A stretch of DNA of 64,000 bases, from the NCBI GenBank assembly GCA_036365515.1, contig CM070874.1, positions 169,084,797-169,148,796 of the forward strand, in the 5' to 3' direction. The notes under the pieces are model-generated. The model saw nothing but the letters and a program-made list of their open reading frames with translations, was not told where the DNA came from and made no database searches. Below, in pieces: positions 55,388 through 64,000 of this stretch; position 1 is the stretch's first letter, and every line of letters begins with the position of its first letter. This DNA comes from Torymus aiolomorphi. Taxonomy: Eukaryota; Arthropoda; Insecta; Hymenoptera; Torymidae. A program made the position numbers and the translations under genes.

Positions 55388-55672
55388 ATGGATGCGTATT
55401 ATAGAATATGTAATGCTCTACATCAATTACAGTTTAATAATGAAATTATATTAACTGTAGGATTAAAAGGCTATTTTAGGGTAATGTATTGTTTAAAATG
55501 TAAAACATTATCATGCTGTAAATTACGTTGTCACAAATTAGGCGATGTTGTTCCGCGCTATCAAAAACGAGTAAATTTGTACAAAGATCGTTTTGTAAGC
55601 GATATAATATATGTAATAAAAAAAAATAAGATTGAATCCGCTCGATTCGGGATTAATAATGTAAAAATGTGA
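55388..55672 (+). CDS. Unknown small protein, copy A of a tandem pair
   Basis: 94 codons, MDAYYRICNALHQLQFNNEI to TGA. It contains LKGYFRVMYCLKCKTLSCCK, a Cys-rich segment (CLKC...CCKLRC) that may bind zinc. Just upstream, in frame but behind a stop, LEGLAWHSVIHTLILLKSKR shows the gene once began earlier. The same sequence of motifs returns at 55930-56190 (LKGLEWHSLIHSLVILKAYK, YHKILQAINVLRFDGKILLS, YGYFRRMHC), so this is a tandem duplication. It lies directly behind the PolB tail and probably belongs to the same virus-like element. Confidence 0.45.
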   Translation: MDAYYRICNALHQLQFNNEIILTVGLKGYFRVMYCLKCKTLSCCKLRCHKLGDVVPRYQKRVNLYKDRFVSDIIYVIKKNKIESARFGINNVKM

Positions 55673-55954
55673 AATAAAATGTATATAGATAGCAACGATC
55701 TTCGTTGCCCGCGACATAACGGAACAGTTTTTTTTCAAGTGACGACTGATGTATTGTTATTGTATAAATTTATGAATAATAAAATAATTTGGATGATACA
55801 CAAGAGGTTAATATTTTCGTTTTATTTTTCGATATATTTACAGAAACCTGGGATGATGTTGACAGTCAGATAAAACTGGATTGTGTGTGCGACATAAGAA
55901 GCTGCTGTCTTTAAATCTTTAAAAGGTTTAGAGTGGCACAGTCTTATACATTCT

Positions 55955-57767
55955 TTGGTGATTTTGAAGGCATATAAAAAAATGACCGAGTATCATAAAA
56001 TACTTCAAGCAATAAACGTACTTCGATTTGATGGTAAAATTTTGTTATCGGTCACTCTGTATGGATATTTCAGACGCATGCATTGTGTAGTTTATAATTC
56101 GTTACGGTGCAAACGACCTACATGTATGAAAAATCAAACTCACGAGGTTAGACTCGATTACAACGCAAAAACGTACAATGATAGTTATATATTTTTTTTT
56201 TTTTTTGTTTTTCCGAGGTACTAGGTGAATCTTCCGAGGCCCCCGTCCTTGCTTACAGCATGGAGGGGGGCCCACTAAGACCATCACGAAGCGTCGGGCT
56301 CCGCGGTGTGAGGGATTTCTACCCCCTAAACACCCAAAACCTTTCCCGCGGCGTTCACCGGAATCCGACCCGGAACTGTTATACATATTACTTCGGACCG
56401 GTCGGCGTTTCTATGCCCTACGGCAACCTTATATATCTTGTCTGGTCTGTCTATTTTTCGTCTTCTGTATCAGTTTTCAAGGCAACCGTCAGTCTTTTTG
56501 CCTTGTAGTACGTGAGTCATGTAGCGTGCTATGTCGTCCCAGTTTTGTTTGCTTGACAGCATCAGTGTCACGACGTTATCCGATGTGATGTCACCTGTCT
56601 TCGTCTGTAGTCTGTGTCTCGCGACTATCCAGCGGGGGCACACGAAAAATGTGTGCTCCGCATCGTCTCTATTATGTCCGCAGTACCTGCAGGACGGGGT
56701 CGTTACCTTCCCCGTCCGATGCAGATACTGGCGGAAGTATCCGTGTCCGGATAGGAACTGGGTCAGGTAAAAGTTCACCTCCCCAGCTCCTCTCTTATGC
56801 CAGAGTCGAACGTCCGTTATGAGGCGTTTCGTTCACTTGGCTTTGTCGCTGTCTGTCCATCGCGTTTGCCAGGATGTCAGCGTCGTCGTCCGTGCGTCTA
56901 TGGAGGCCCTCGTTCTTCCCCTTTCTTCGCTGTACTCGTAGATCCTCTTCCGCTCGAGAGCGAGAAGGTCTACTGGGACAACCCCTGCGATCACTAGTAC
57001 CGCCACCTCTGAGACGGTGCGGTACGCGAACGCGATTCGCAGCGCTCCCAGTCTTTGTACCGCCGCGATCTTTTTGCGGTACTTCTATATTCGAGTCGCG
57101 TCCGCCCATATCTCGGCCCCATAAAGGAGCATCTAGTTGGTCACTGTCATAAGCAGTCGTCGTACGCTCGGTCTCGGTCCCTTCGTATGTGCCATGAGGC
57201 GGGCGAGGGCGGCGGTCTTTAACGCCGCTCTCTCAGCGACGCCACGTATGTGCGGCCAGAAGGTCATCCTCGTATCCAGGGTCACCCCCAAATATTTGGC
57301 GGACCGTCCAGGATGCACAACGGACGTCCCCACCGTCATGGGTATCGTCGTGTCTATCCGTTTCCTAGTTAAGTACAGTAACTCCGTCTTTTGCATGGCC
57401 AGCTGTAGTCCCCGACTTTGCATCCATTCGTCCACCCGTCTCGTGGCTTAGGTCAGCCTCATCTGAGCCAGTCGTGTATCCTTGGTCGTGATTACGATGA
57501 CCAGATCGTCTGCGTAGCCGACCAGATAGACCCCCGGCGGCATCGGAAGATCCAACACCTCATCGTAACCTACGTTCCAAATATCGGGGCCAAGGATCGA
57601 GTCCTGCGCTATACAATGATAGTTATATTACTGATATTTTGAATGTAATAGATACACACGAAATCGACGAGGATAGTTTTAATGACAATAACAGCTACAT
57701 TAGACGCAACAAGCATCTCAAATCCCATCGAGAGTGTATGTATAACCATCGATATATTCTTAAATAA
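55955..57767 (+). pseudogene. Unknown small protein, copy B, split by a LINE
   Basis: The first part (55955-56190) parallels copy A: KILQAINVLRF, then VTLYGYFRRMHCVVYNSLRC and CKRPTCMKN. At 56191 a 1,421-bp LINE interrupts it. After the LINE and its 17-bp target duplication (57612-57628), the same frame resumes and stays open for 52 codons to a TAA at 57765-57767, Asp/Asn-rich then basic. The surviving open frame on both sides suggests the insertion is young relative to the age of the gene. Function unknown. Confidence 0.6.
56191..57611 (-). mobile_element. 5'-truncated R1-type non-LTR retrotransposon
   Basis: Flanked by a perfect 17-bp direct repeat, tacaatgatagttatat (56174-56190 and 57612-57628). 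The poly(A) tail appears as a T run at 56192-56207, so the element reads on the minus strand. Only the 3' third remains: the reverse transcriptase from LVGYADDLVIVITTKDTR onward (57530), KYLGVTLDTRMTFWPHI, and the C-terminal zinc-knuckle type CRYCGHNRDDAEHTFFVCPR (56640). These features match R1/I-group LINEs of insects. Stops and frame changes occur between 57440 and 56780. Confidence 0.85.
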
Positions 57768-57811
57768 TCAACTAAATCATTTGGTTAATAATTTAATAGT
57801 TTAAACATTAT

Positions 57812-57812
57812 G

Positions 57813-57879
<67 letters not shown>

Positions 57880-57903
57880 AATATATATATATATATATAT
57901 ATA
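57812..57903. repeat. TA microsatellite
   Basis: About 90 bp of (ta)n with one small interruption. Confidence 0.95.
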
Positions 57904-58040
57904 GACACACTTATCGGGGTTTATGGAGCCCAACCCTGTATATTAGTACCTACAGGCCGAGAGTTCCCTATGGCAAGTGACTAACGAAATAATGAACCCT
58001 GGGGTTATAGACTCTAGGTCGGGCCGTATAAACCCCTATA
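57904..58040. repeat. Repeat module adjoining the microsatellite, host of the mariner
   Basis: Contains cggggtttatggagcccaac, aagtgactaacgaaataatg and ctctaggtcgggcc. It resumes after the mariner at 59337-59450 (gaagcccgggctgc, aaatcgggctcgg). A phrase of this module recurs near 30697 and 43180. Confidence 0.5.
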
Positions 58041-59334
58041 CGAGGGTCATTTGATAAGTACCTAGCCTACAAATGAAAACACCAAAATTTTACAAAAAAT
58101 AAAATTTATTTTTCAATGTAGTCTCCTTTTAGTTGAATACACTTGGTCCAGTGGTGTTCCAATTTTTTTAACCCCGTTGAGAAAAATGTTTTCTCTTGGT
58201 TTGCAAAATAGGCCTCCGTGGCGGCGATTATTTCGTTATTGGAGTGGAATCTCTTCCCGGCGAGCGAATTTTTTAGGTTCGGAAACAAAAAAAAGTCGCA
58301 TGGAGCCAAATCTGGAGAATACGGTGGATGGGGCAACAGTTCGTAGCGTAATTCGACCAATTAAGCCGTGGCGAGTGCAGAAGTGTGAGCCGGTGCATTA
58401 TTGTGGTGGAAAAGCACTTTCTTTTTAGACAAATGGGGCCGTTTTCCTTCTAACACGGCGTCAAATCGGCTCAATAGTTCGGCGTAGTACTGTCCTGTGA
58501 CCGTTTTGCCCTTCTCCAGATAGTCAATAAAAATCACACCTTGAGAATCCCAGAAAACAGTGGCCATCACCTTTCCGGCCGATGGGACCGCCTTCGCCTT
58601 CTTCGGAGCAGGTTCACCGGGTAAGATCCACTGTTTTGACTGCTCCTTGGTCTCTGGAGTGTAGTAGTGAATCCATGTTTCGTCGACGGTCACGTAACGA
58701 CGCAAAAACTCTTTTGGATTGCGATTAAACAGCTCCAAACACTGCTCTGAACTGGTCACACGGATGCGCTTGTTGTCTGCAGTCAGCAAACGCGGCACCC
58801 ACCTTGCTGACAGCTTCCTCATGCCTAAAATCTCATGTAGGATATGCCACACGCGTTCTTCTGAGATGCCTACTATCGCAGCTATCTCGTGCACCTTTAA
58901 TCGGCGGTCTGACAAAACGATATCGTGTATTTTTGTCACGTTCTCCTCCGTAGTGGCTGTTTTCGGAGCACCTGGGCGTGGATCATCAAAAACCGACGTA
59001 CGACCACGTTGAAACTCGTTATACAAAAATTTAACGGTCGCCATCGAAGGAGAAGCATCCCCATACACTGCATCCAAGCGTTCTTTAATTTCACTGCGCG
59101 ATTTCCCTTCCAAAAACAAGAATCGAATCACCGACCGATATTGTTCTTTCTCCATTTTTTCAAAAATCAACGGACACATTTGCTTTCACACGCTCTCAAA
59201 AATAAACTACAACTCCGATCCGGCTGAAATTTCGTCTGTAACCGTTTACAGGAAGATACTGCACTGTAATGTATTTCTGGTGCGATAGTGGCACCATCTG
59301 GCGGTGAGGCTAGGTACTTGTCAAATGACCCTCG
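58041..59334 (-). mobile_element. Complete mariner transposon (1,294 bp), inactive
   Basis: The inverted ends cgagggtcatttgataagta (left) and, as reverse complement of the right, cgagggtcatttgacaagta lie between TA dinucleotides at 58039-58040 and 59335-59336. One minus-strand transposase gene fills it. Length, TA target and ends are those of Tc1/mariner, mariner group. Confidence 0.95.
58106..59155 (-). pseudogene. Mariner transposase with one stop and a mutated catalytic Asp
   Basis: From MEKEQYRSVIRFLFLEGKSR; an upstream ATG at 59179 is less likely by family length. Helix-turn-helix N-terminal part with GKSRSEIKERLDAVYGD and VHEIAAIVGISEERVWHIL, linker WVPRLLT, first catalytic Asp in VTVDETWIHYY, and third in YSPDLAPCDFFLFP. 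The second Asp is replaced: the motif reads FHHNNAPAH where mariners have His-x-Asp-Asn. A TAA interrupts the frame at about 58361-58363, right after SALATA, where a Lys codon is usual. Otherwise it is open to the normal end (about 350 codons). The enzyme would have catalysed cut-and-paste transposition at TA sites. Confidence 0.95.
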
Positions 59335-59336
59335 TA

Positions 59337-59675
59337 TTTAGAAATATTATGAAGCCCGGGCTGCATAATCAAAATCGGGCTCGGTAAACCCTTATATATA
59401 AAAAAACGGGCTTTATAAATCCCTTTCGAGAAATGTATATATATATATATATACACGGTAATTTAGTTTTAAGAGAATTTATGTACGTCGAGTGATTATT
59501 ATTCTTAATAAATTCACATGGATATTTAATAAACAAAAATGTATATGTAAATAATTTATTTCTCAGTGTTATGTATCGTAATAATTATTTTATTAACAAA
59601 ATATCTACATATAATTACAATTATATTTTCAGAAATAATTTTGTATAATATATAATATTTAGTATAATAAAGAAA
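59337..59675. other. Spacer with TA run
   Basis: The rest of the repeat module that hosts the mariner, a (ta)n run near 59436-59451, then AT-rich sequence. No gene. Confidence 0.5.
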
Positions 59676-59848
59676 TTTTAAGTTGTTGATCTCAGCTAAT
59701 GGTAGAGTATTGTAGATAATTATTTTATGAAGCTAATGGCCATATCTACCAGTGAAAGGTGATTTTTTAAAATTAAAAAATAAAAAACACCATAATCTTC
59801 GACGTTTCGGAGACTTTATTCATATCTCCCTCTTCAGGAATCTATAAT
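59676..59848 (-). repeat. Pseudo-LTR, 3' copy
   Basis: Begins attttaagttgttgatctca on the plus strand and ends ggaatctataat. Virtually identical to 62996-63168 in the same direction. Confidence 0.9.
59797..59843 (-). ncRNA. Hammerhead-ribozyme-like motif, 3' pseudo-LTR
   Basis: On the minus (element sense) strand: CUGAAGAG, then a helix II of GGAGA / UCUCC closed by a 10-nt loop, then GAAAC and GUC. This is the order of the hammerhead core (CUGANGA, stem II, GAAA, stem III, NUH cleavage site). Helix III would be minimal, as known for Penelope-like elements, whose ribozymes may act as dimers. The flanking UUC and GAA could start helix I. One unpaired G before helix II departs from the strict core, so activity is unproven. 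Confidence 0.55.
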
Positions 59849-60235
59849 TAATAATTTAAGAAATTTAACACACTGTTTTTTTAAAAATAACACAAATATA
59901 CGACGACTTACAATCCTTAATTACATATCGTAATGTCAAGTAGTTTATGCGGGCAACAATCCGCTCGTCAGTGATTTTAGAAAACAATTTTCTCGCTTTA
60001 TATATTCAAGTAACATTTAAATGTGTAAGTGCGTATCTAATTCACCACTACAACATAAACAATGAAAGAGTGGGAGAAAGGCAAACCGTAAGAGTCGAAG
60101 AGAGCGAAGAGAGGTACCAGGGCGACACGTATTGGCGAAAGTAACCCTAATAACCTTAGTCTCTATAATACAAGACTATGGATACTTCCATTATACATGC
60201 GTTCCTAGTAACCTTTTAGCTAACGTACATGGATG

Positions 60236-62929
60236 TTATATTTCTTTAGAGACCAAAAATTCACAATTATTTATCAGAGTATTATATACATACGGTAGTC
60301 TACTAATTTCAAATTGTTTATTAATAAAGTTATTTTGTGTATGAATAAATAGAGCTTCGGAGAATAATCTTTTTTCTTTATTGCTTTCGATATCTAGTAT
60401 CTTTACGTTTTGAAAATTAATTGTGTGACTATTATCTTGTGTGTGAATAAATAATGATGAATTTTGATCTCTATCACAATACTTTTTTGATGTTCTTTTA
60501 TTCTAACATTCAGACGCCTACTAGTCTGCCCTACGTATGACGCGTTACAATTGTTACAATTTATCTTATAAACTACGTTTGCATTATTATATTTTACATT
60601 TTTGTCCTTACCTAATTTTATAATATTATTTAGTTTATTAATCGTACTAAAAATTACATTAGTGTTACATTTATTAAAAAAGTTTTTTATCGAACATTCC
60701 ATTTCTTTGACAAATGGTAGAACAATAAATTTTTTCTTATTTACATTATTGAAAATTAGTGTGGTATTCTGTGAAGTGTTATTATTAAATTTTATCTTTT
60801 TTAACCTTTTTTAATATGATAATCTATTATGTCTTGTGGATAATCATTGTTTTTTAATAATAATTTTATGAACGAAATATTTTTTTCCTGAAAACTACTA
60901 TGTGATAATTTTATTGCTCGATCAATTAAACAATAAATAATAGCAATTTTATTACTTTGGGGATGGTGAGAATTGTAATTTAGATACCGGCCTGAAAAAG
61001 TTGCGTTTTTATACCAAGTTGTAATAATATTTCTATGATCATTTATAATAATTTCAATGTCTAAAAAACTTATACTATTGTTCTTGGGTTTTTCAACCGT
61101 AAATTGTAAATTCAAATCGTACGCATTAAATATCTTTAACGTATTATCAATGTCATTCTTGTGTATACACAGTACAATATCATCCACATAACGATAATAA
61201 AATAGCGGTTTAATTTGTAATTTATTAATACAGTAAGATTCTAAATCATCCATGACTATGTCTGACAGTATTGGACTTATTGGATTACCCATGGCTGATC
61301 CAAAAGTCTGTCTATAAAATTTTTCGTTAAATTGAAAGAAATTATTATTTAAGATAAACTTAATAACATGGAGGAATTCAGAACAATTAATGTTAATTTT
61401 ATTATACAATTGATGCCACCTTTTTTCGATAGCATTACAAACTAAATATTCTGGGACATTCGTAAACAAACTGATTACATCGAAACTTATGATCTCATGA
61501 TCTAATGGAATATACAAGTTATCGATTTTTTCTTTTAATTTTAAACTATTATCTATGTGAGATTTAGGAGTTTTAAGATTATTCTGTAGGAATTTTGCAA
61601 AAAACTTTGAAACAAAATACGTTGGTGAATTTACAGTCGAAATTATAGGTCTTACTGGAAAACCAGTTTTATGTATTTTGATTAATCCGTATGCTTTTGA
61701 TATGTTAAATTTTTGTAAAATTGGAAGAAACTTTTTTCATTACCCATAAAATCTATTTTATTGAGCCATTTAATTAACTCATTAGTTTTTCTTTCAAGAC
61801 TAGGCAACGGATTCTTTTTAATTTTTTCATAATATTTCTCATCACAAAATAATAGTTCTGTTTTTTTTGAATATGTGGACTTTTTAATTATGACAGTTGC
61901 ATTTCCCTTATCAGCTCTAGTTATTAAGATATCTGGGTGATGTTTTATGAACTTTTTTGTTTTTTCTAAATCTATTTTAAACTTTTTATCTACATGAGAA
62001 TTTGTAGCAAGATCTTTATTATAAAATTTTTTAATCGTGTTAAGAAACTTTGCTCTTAACTTTGGGATATTCTCTTCATCAATGTCATTTTTTAAAAAGG
62101 ATTCAAAGTTTTTTACGTAATTTAATGCTAACTTATTATCAAATCTGTTATTGTAATTAAACTTTTCACCCAACTTTAGTATATCTATAAAGTACGTTGG
62201 AAGTTGAATCCCCGAGACATTAACACACCATTTACTTGCTATGCAAGGGTTGGTGACCTGTGTGTTATTGTTCGGGAGATTGACCCCGATCATATTATTG
62301 ACACTAGTATTATCCTCATCTCTATATCTATCTTTATCTACCACTTTCTTATATTTTTTAAAATACAGAACATCGAGTTTTTTTTCCAATTTCATTGTAA
62401 CTTTAGTCATAACAAATGTGAGTTTAGTATTGTAATAATCTATGAACCAAGAACAAATATCTATACCTACGAAATTATGCAATTCTTTCGACATTTTATC
62501 AATTAATTTATTTATTTGTACAATTTTCATGTGAATATCTATAATCTCGATGTTTAACAGTTGAATGATTATATTATCAGCTAATTTATTTTGTTTAATT
62601 TTGCACTTATTTGAGAACATGTGATTATTTCTTAAGTTCTTAGTAATAAATTTCAAATGATTGGGAACCACACTATAAAATCTGCATTTAATTAAGAATT
62701 TCAAATGTTCTCTATAGTATTTTAAATTGTATAATGTTTTCGTTAGTTTATAAAATTGTTTTCTTATAATAAAGCCGAATATTGTGAAAACTATATGTAG
62801 TACTAAGTTTAAATTTACGTCCTTTCTATTTATTAAGTAGTGTTTTAATAATTCTCGATGTGTATTGTGTTGGTTTACCGTGTGTGTTAAATTTCCATCT
62901 TGATGATGCGCCTTCAATGTAGTCATCAT
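60236..62929 (-). pseudogene. Penelope-like polyprotein: RT plus GIY-YIG endonuclease, frameshifted
   Basis: N-terminal part 62929-61735 (MMTTLKAHHQDGNL...; basic, helical, with FLNTIKKFYNKDLATN and ITRADKGNATVIIKK, an upstream RT region typical of the family). The core follows one frame on: AYGLIKIHKTGFPVRPIIST, FDVISLFTNVP, GSAMGNPISPILSDIVMDDL and the catalytic YRYVDDIVLC, then ISFLDIEI. In a third frame comes the endonuclease: VYKINCNNCNASYVGQTSRR with Arg/His following (RIKEHQK), and, after another frame change, KILDIESNKEKRLFSEALFI to a TAA at 60236-60238. Frame changes sit at six-base A runs (T on plus) at 61732-61737, 60807-60812 and 60483-60488. The RT copies the element RNA; GIY-YIG nicks the target. 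Confidence 0.9.
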
Positions 62930-62995
62930 GGTGTTGAGATGAATGGTTTTCTCGAACTCTCAAACAACGTATTCCAGGCCAAACGTTGTATATAA

Positions 62996-63168
62996 TTTTA
63001 AGTTGTTGATCTCAGCTAATGGTAGAGTATTGTAGATAATTATTTTATGAAGCTAATGGCCATATCTACCAGTGAAAGGTGATTTTTTAAAATTAAAAAA
63101 TAAAAAACACCATAATCTTCGACGTTTCGGAGACTTTATTCATATCTCCCTCTTCAGGAATCTATAAT
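62996..63168 (-). repeat. Pseudo-LTR, 5' copy
   Basis: Same sequence and direction as 59676-59848. Just beyond it, tacaatccttaattacat (63176) also matches 59909-59926, so the original repeat was longer and one copy has a deletion or insertion. Confidence 0.9.
63117..63163 (-). ncRNA. Hammerhead-ribozyme-like motif, 5' pseudo-LTR
   Basis: Identical core to 59797-59843, exactly 3,320 bp away. Two ribozymes flanking one unit would cut a read-through transcript into unit-length pieces. Confidence 0.55.
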
Positions 63169-63201
63169 AAAAATATACAATCCTTAATTACATTGAAAAT
63201 T

Positions 63202-64000
63202 AACATATATCAAAAGCATACGGATTAATCAAAATACATAAAACTGGTTTTCCAGTAAGACCTATAATTTCGACTGTAAATTCACCAACGTATTTTGTTT
63301 CAAAGTTTTTTGCAAAATTCCTACAGAATAATCTTAAAACTCCTAAATCTCACATAGATAATAGTTTAAAATTAAAAGAAAAAATCGATAACTTGTATAT
63401 TCCATTAGATCATGAGATCATAAGTTTCGATGTAATCAGTTTGTTTACGAATGTCCCAGAATATTTAGTTTGTAATGCTATCGAAAAAAGGTGGCATCAA
63501 TTGTATAATAAAATTAACATTAATTGTTCTGAATTCCTCCATGTTATTAAGTTTATCTTAAATAATAATTTCTTTCAATTTAACGAAAAATTTTATAGAC
63601 AGACTTTTGGATCAGCCATGGGTAATCCAATAAGTCCAATACTGTCAGACATAGTCATGGATGATTTAGAATCTTACTGTATTAATAAATTACAAATTAA
63701 ACCGCTATTTTATTATCGTTATGTGGATGATATTGTACTGTGTATACACAAGAATGACATTGATAATACGTTAAAGATATTTAATGCGTACGATTTGAAT
63801 TTACAATTTACGGTTGAAAAACCCAAGAACAATAGTATAAGTTTTTAGACATTGAAATTATTATAAATGATCATAGAAATATTATTACAAATTGGTATAA
63901 AAACCATCTTTTTCAGGCCGGTATCTAAATTACAATTCTCACCATCCCCAAAGTAATAAAATTGCTATTATTTATTGTTTAATTGATCGAGCAATAAAAT
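63202..64000 (+). pseudogene. Second, inverted partial Penelope-like RT copy (cut by window end)
   Basis: 63202-64000 is the reverse complement of about 60908-61706, beginning aaaagcatacggattaatca and covering the RT core (MGNPISPILSD, YRYVDDIVLC). A one-base deletion in the T run near 63845 (agtttttagac against agttttttagac) shifts the frame after NNSISF. A small change near 63905 (accatctttttcagg against acgcaactttttcagg) adds to the decay. It is head-to-head with the 59676-63168 unit, an arrangement seen often for Penelope-like elements. Confidence 0.85.

Larger units (their letters stand above)
59676..63168 (-). mobile_element. Penelope-like retroelement with pseudo-LTRs
   Basis: Direct repeats of about 173 bp at 59676-59848 and 62996-63168 (shift 3,320 bp) flank a minus-strand coding region with a reverse transcriptase and a C-terminal GIY-YIG endonuclease, in the order typical of Penelope-like elements. 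Such pseudo-LTRs are a known trait of the group. Each repeat contains a hammerhead-like motif. Beyond the right repeat a second partial copy lies in opposite orientation. Confidence 0.9.

Noticed and set aside
56531..57451. Plus-strand frames of 66-104 codons
   Set aside because: Antisense shadows of the minus-strand LINE reverse transcriptase.
58719..59227. Two plus-strand frames of about 100 codons
   Set aside because: Antisense shadows of the mariner transposase.
62204..62506. Plus-strand frame of 100 codons
   Set aside because: Antisense shadow of the Penelope-like N-terminal coding region.

Overview
The window is eukaryotic, AT-rich, intron-bearing and packed with mobile elements. An insect is the best guess, possibly a hymenopteran. 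This rests on the mix of elements (mariner, R1-type LINE, Penelope-like element, Tnp2-type and FEN1/PIN-nuclease DNA transposons, TGTAAC-type LTRs) and on an insect-style BEN-domain gene. No bacterial operons, rRNA genes or CRISPR arrays are visible. All identifications come from reading motifs; no database search was run.

Layout. 1-2640: two tandem arrays (about 347-bp dimers, then about 300-306-bp units). 2647-8056: a 5.4-kb element with inverted ends around CTAG, carrying a decayed minus-strand gene of about 1,500 codons (zinc-binding N-terminus, FEN1/PIN-like nuclease, Cys-rich tail). 8202-11704: a long-TIR element with 27-bp subterminal repeats, holding GC-rich dispersed repeats and a solo LTR whose empty site lies 1.2 kb away. 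11705-15422: foldbacks, short tandem repeats and a MITE. 15567-20483: a Tnp2-like (CACTA/EnSpm-like) DNA transposon whose ends are themselves hairpins. 22195-29251: the one clear host-type gene, a BEN-domain nuclear protein spread over at least seven exons. 29250-50100: almost purely repetitive, with microsatellites, foldbacks, a large ATGAGATCTCAT palindrome system, solo LTRs and a 2.4-kb inverted repeat that also ends in CTAG. 50640-52020: a strand-asymmetric G-rich array and a TA microsatellite. 52041-57767: an orphan minus-strand ORF followed by remains of a virus-like or Polinton-like segment (a protein-primed type B DNA polymerase lacking its palm, and two tandem copies of an unknown gene). 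The second copy is split by a 5'-truncated R1-type LINE with a 17-bp target duplication. 58041-59334: a complete but dead mariner. 59676-64000: a Penelope-like element (RT plus GIY-YIG) with pseudo-LTRs that each hold a hammerhead-like ribozyme motif, then a second partial copy in opposite orientation running off the window.

How the parts relate. Apart from the BEN gene, the content is a graveyard of selfish elements nested in one another. Many insertions can be ordered because empty sites or target duplications survive: the solo LTR in a repeat, the LINE in the virus-like gene, the mariner in a repeat, and MITEs in tandem arrays. Most element genes are broken by stops or frameshifts, several of them at homopolymer runs, so some breaks could be sequencing errors.
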